Shown: positions 5,950-6,580 of the stretch, piece by piece
How the letters are laid out: the number at the start of each line of letters is the position of its first letter
How positions within the stretch are numbered: the first letter of the stretch is position 1
DNA from: Wenzhouxiangella sp.
Lineage (GTDB): Bacteria; Pseudomonadota; Gammaproteobacteria; Xanthomonadales; Wenzhouxiangellaceae
Assembly: GCA_018400355.1 (NCBI GenBank)
Contig: JAGYMV010000042.1
Coordinates: forward strand, 1-6,580
DNA: 6,580 bases
Direction: 5' to 3'
Program-made: the position numbers and the translations under genes
Notes under the pieces: generated by a model
Database searches by the model: none
Told to the model about the DNA's origin: nothing
What the model saw: only the letters and a program-made list of their open reading frames with translations

Positions 5950-6580
5950 ATGAACAAGCGATTGATTGGTTTGGGGTTCGGGGCGTTGCTGGCGCCGTTG
6001 GTATCCATGGCACTTGAGGAGCCTGCAATGACCGTAGAAGACCCTTATTTGTGGCTTGAGGCAGTGGAAGGTGAGGATGCCTTGGCTTGGGCGAGAGAGC
6101 AAAATGAACGCTCTGAGAGTTACATCCAATCCAATCCATTGTTTGAGACATTTCGGCAAAGAAACTTAGAGATTTTGACATCCGATGATCGGATTGCTTA
6201 TCCGGGGCTTCGCGGTGGTGAGGTCTATAATTTTTGGCGCGATGCAGAGCACGTCCGCGGCATTTGGCGGAAAACGAGCCTCGCCGATTATCGGGAATCC
6301 GACCCCGACTGGGATGTGTTGTTGGATGTGGATGCGCTCGCCGATGCAGAGGACGAAAACTGGGTGTGGGCGGGATCGAGCTGCCGCTATCCAGACTATG
6401 ACCGCTGCATCATCGGCTTATCCATTGGGGGTGCCGATGCCGCGGTGCGCCGCGAGTTTGATTTAGAGCGCCGCGAGTTTGTCGAAGATGGCTTTGTGGT
6501 GCCTGAGTCGAAAAGCCGTTTGGGATGGCGCGACTTGGATTCGGTTTTCTTGGGACCTGCATTCAATGAGGCACAAATGA
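5950..6580 (+). CDS. S9 family (prolyl oligopeptidase-type) serine peptidase, N-terminal part
   Basis: The frame runs open from the ATG at 5950 to the window edge (210 complete codons), so only the N-terminal third or so of a family protein is present. Residues 1-21 look like a Sec signal peptide: K3-R4, a hydrophobic core 5-18, and a likely cleavage after S-M-A (A21). That would place the enzyme in the periplasm or outside. The S9A family start follows as EDPYLWLEAVEGEDALAWAREQNERS (30-55), then typical N-terminal and beta-propeller-side sequence (DWDVLLDVDALADAEDENWVW, 120-140; DRCIIGLSIGGADAAVRREFDLE, 151-173; VVPESKSRLGWRDLDSVFLG, 183-202). The Ser-Asp-His triad lies downstream and cannot be checked. 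Family members cleave short peptides, often after proline, but substrate choice varies widely. An alternative start at Met27 (6028) has its own strong ribosome site and would give a cytosolic form. It is divergent from the transporter gene. Confidence 0.88.
   Translation, partial: MNKRLIGLGFGALLAPLVSMALEEPAMTVEDPYLWLEAVEGEDALAWAREQNERSESYIQSNPLFETFRQRNLEILTSDDRIAYPGLRGGEVYNFWRDAEHVRGIWRKTSLADYRESDPDWDVLLDVDALADAEDENWVWAGSSCRYPDYDRCIIGLSIGGADAAVRREFDLERREFVEDGFVVPESKSRLGWRDLDSVFLGPAFNEAQM
6016..6021 (+). promoter_or_regulatory. Strong internal ribosome-binding site before Met27 of the S9 peptidase
   Basis: GAGGAG lies 6 bases before an in-frame ATG at 6028 and matches the consensus better than the site serving the 5950 start. 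Starting at 6028 would give MTVEDPYLWLE, which begins just before the first conserved residues of the family and lacks the signal peptide. The six bases are also two Glu codons (E23, E24), so a chance match is possible. Confidence 0.45.

Noticed and set aside
5826..6008. N-terminal extension of the transporter to an ATG at 6008
   Set aside because: The extension is hydrophilic, lacks family similarity and would overlap the signal-peptide region of the divergent peptidase gene.
1..6580. Search for tRNA, rRNA, CRISPR, insertion sequence, toxin-antitoxin or defence genes
   Set aside because: No repeat-spacer array, transposase, terminal inverted repeats or RNA-gene signature was seen; nearly all bases are explained by six metabolic, transport or peptidase genes.

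Overview
The window looks like chromosomal DNA from a Gram-negative proteobacterium, probably a gammaproteobacterium. The visible part of the first gene follows the E. coli FadH sequence from end to end. The base composition is moderately GC-rich, the genes are tightly packed, and one protein carries a typical Sec signal peptide. No mobile element, CRISPR array, RNA gene or phage gene was seen. The content reads as core metabolism plus transport.

Left part (1-3808, + strand): three closely spaced genes, probably one operon. The first is 2,4-dienoyl-CoA reductase (fadH, missing about 39 N-terminal residues), followed 18 bases later by a class-3-type aldehyde dehydrogenase, and 6 bases later by a small VOC-superfamily protein resembling the predicted extradiol-dioxygenase-like family. 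FadH removes the double-bond block in beta-oxidation of polyunsaturated fatty acids, and class 3 ALDHs oxidise fatty or aromatic aldehydes to acids. The set therefore suggests catabolism or detoxification of unsaturated lipids and lipid-derived aldehydes. The role of the VOC protein is unknown.

Middle part (3805-5825, - strand): a YeiH/UPF0324-type membrane transporter, followed by homoserine kinase (thrB), whose GTG start lies inside the end of the transporter gene (13-base overlap). No thrA or thrC is in view. The thrB stop codon interlocks with the VOC gene's stop (4-base tail-to-tail overlap), so the two operons converge with no spacer and no recognisable intrinsic terminator.

Right part (5826-6580): a 124-base divergent intergenic region, then the first 210 codons of an S9-family (prolyl-oligopeptidase-type) peptidase on the + strand. 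It has a signal peptide and also a possible internal start, preceded by a strong ribosome-binding site, that would remove that signal peptide. The catalytic domain lies beyond the window.

Nothing here amounts to a clearly new biological system. The points most worth checking are the possible dual start of the S9 peptidase, the overlap of a sulfur-linked transporter family with thrB, and the orphan VOC gene in the fadH-ALDH operon.
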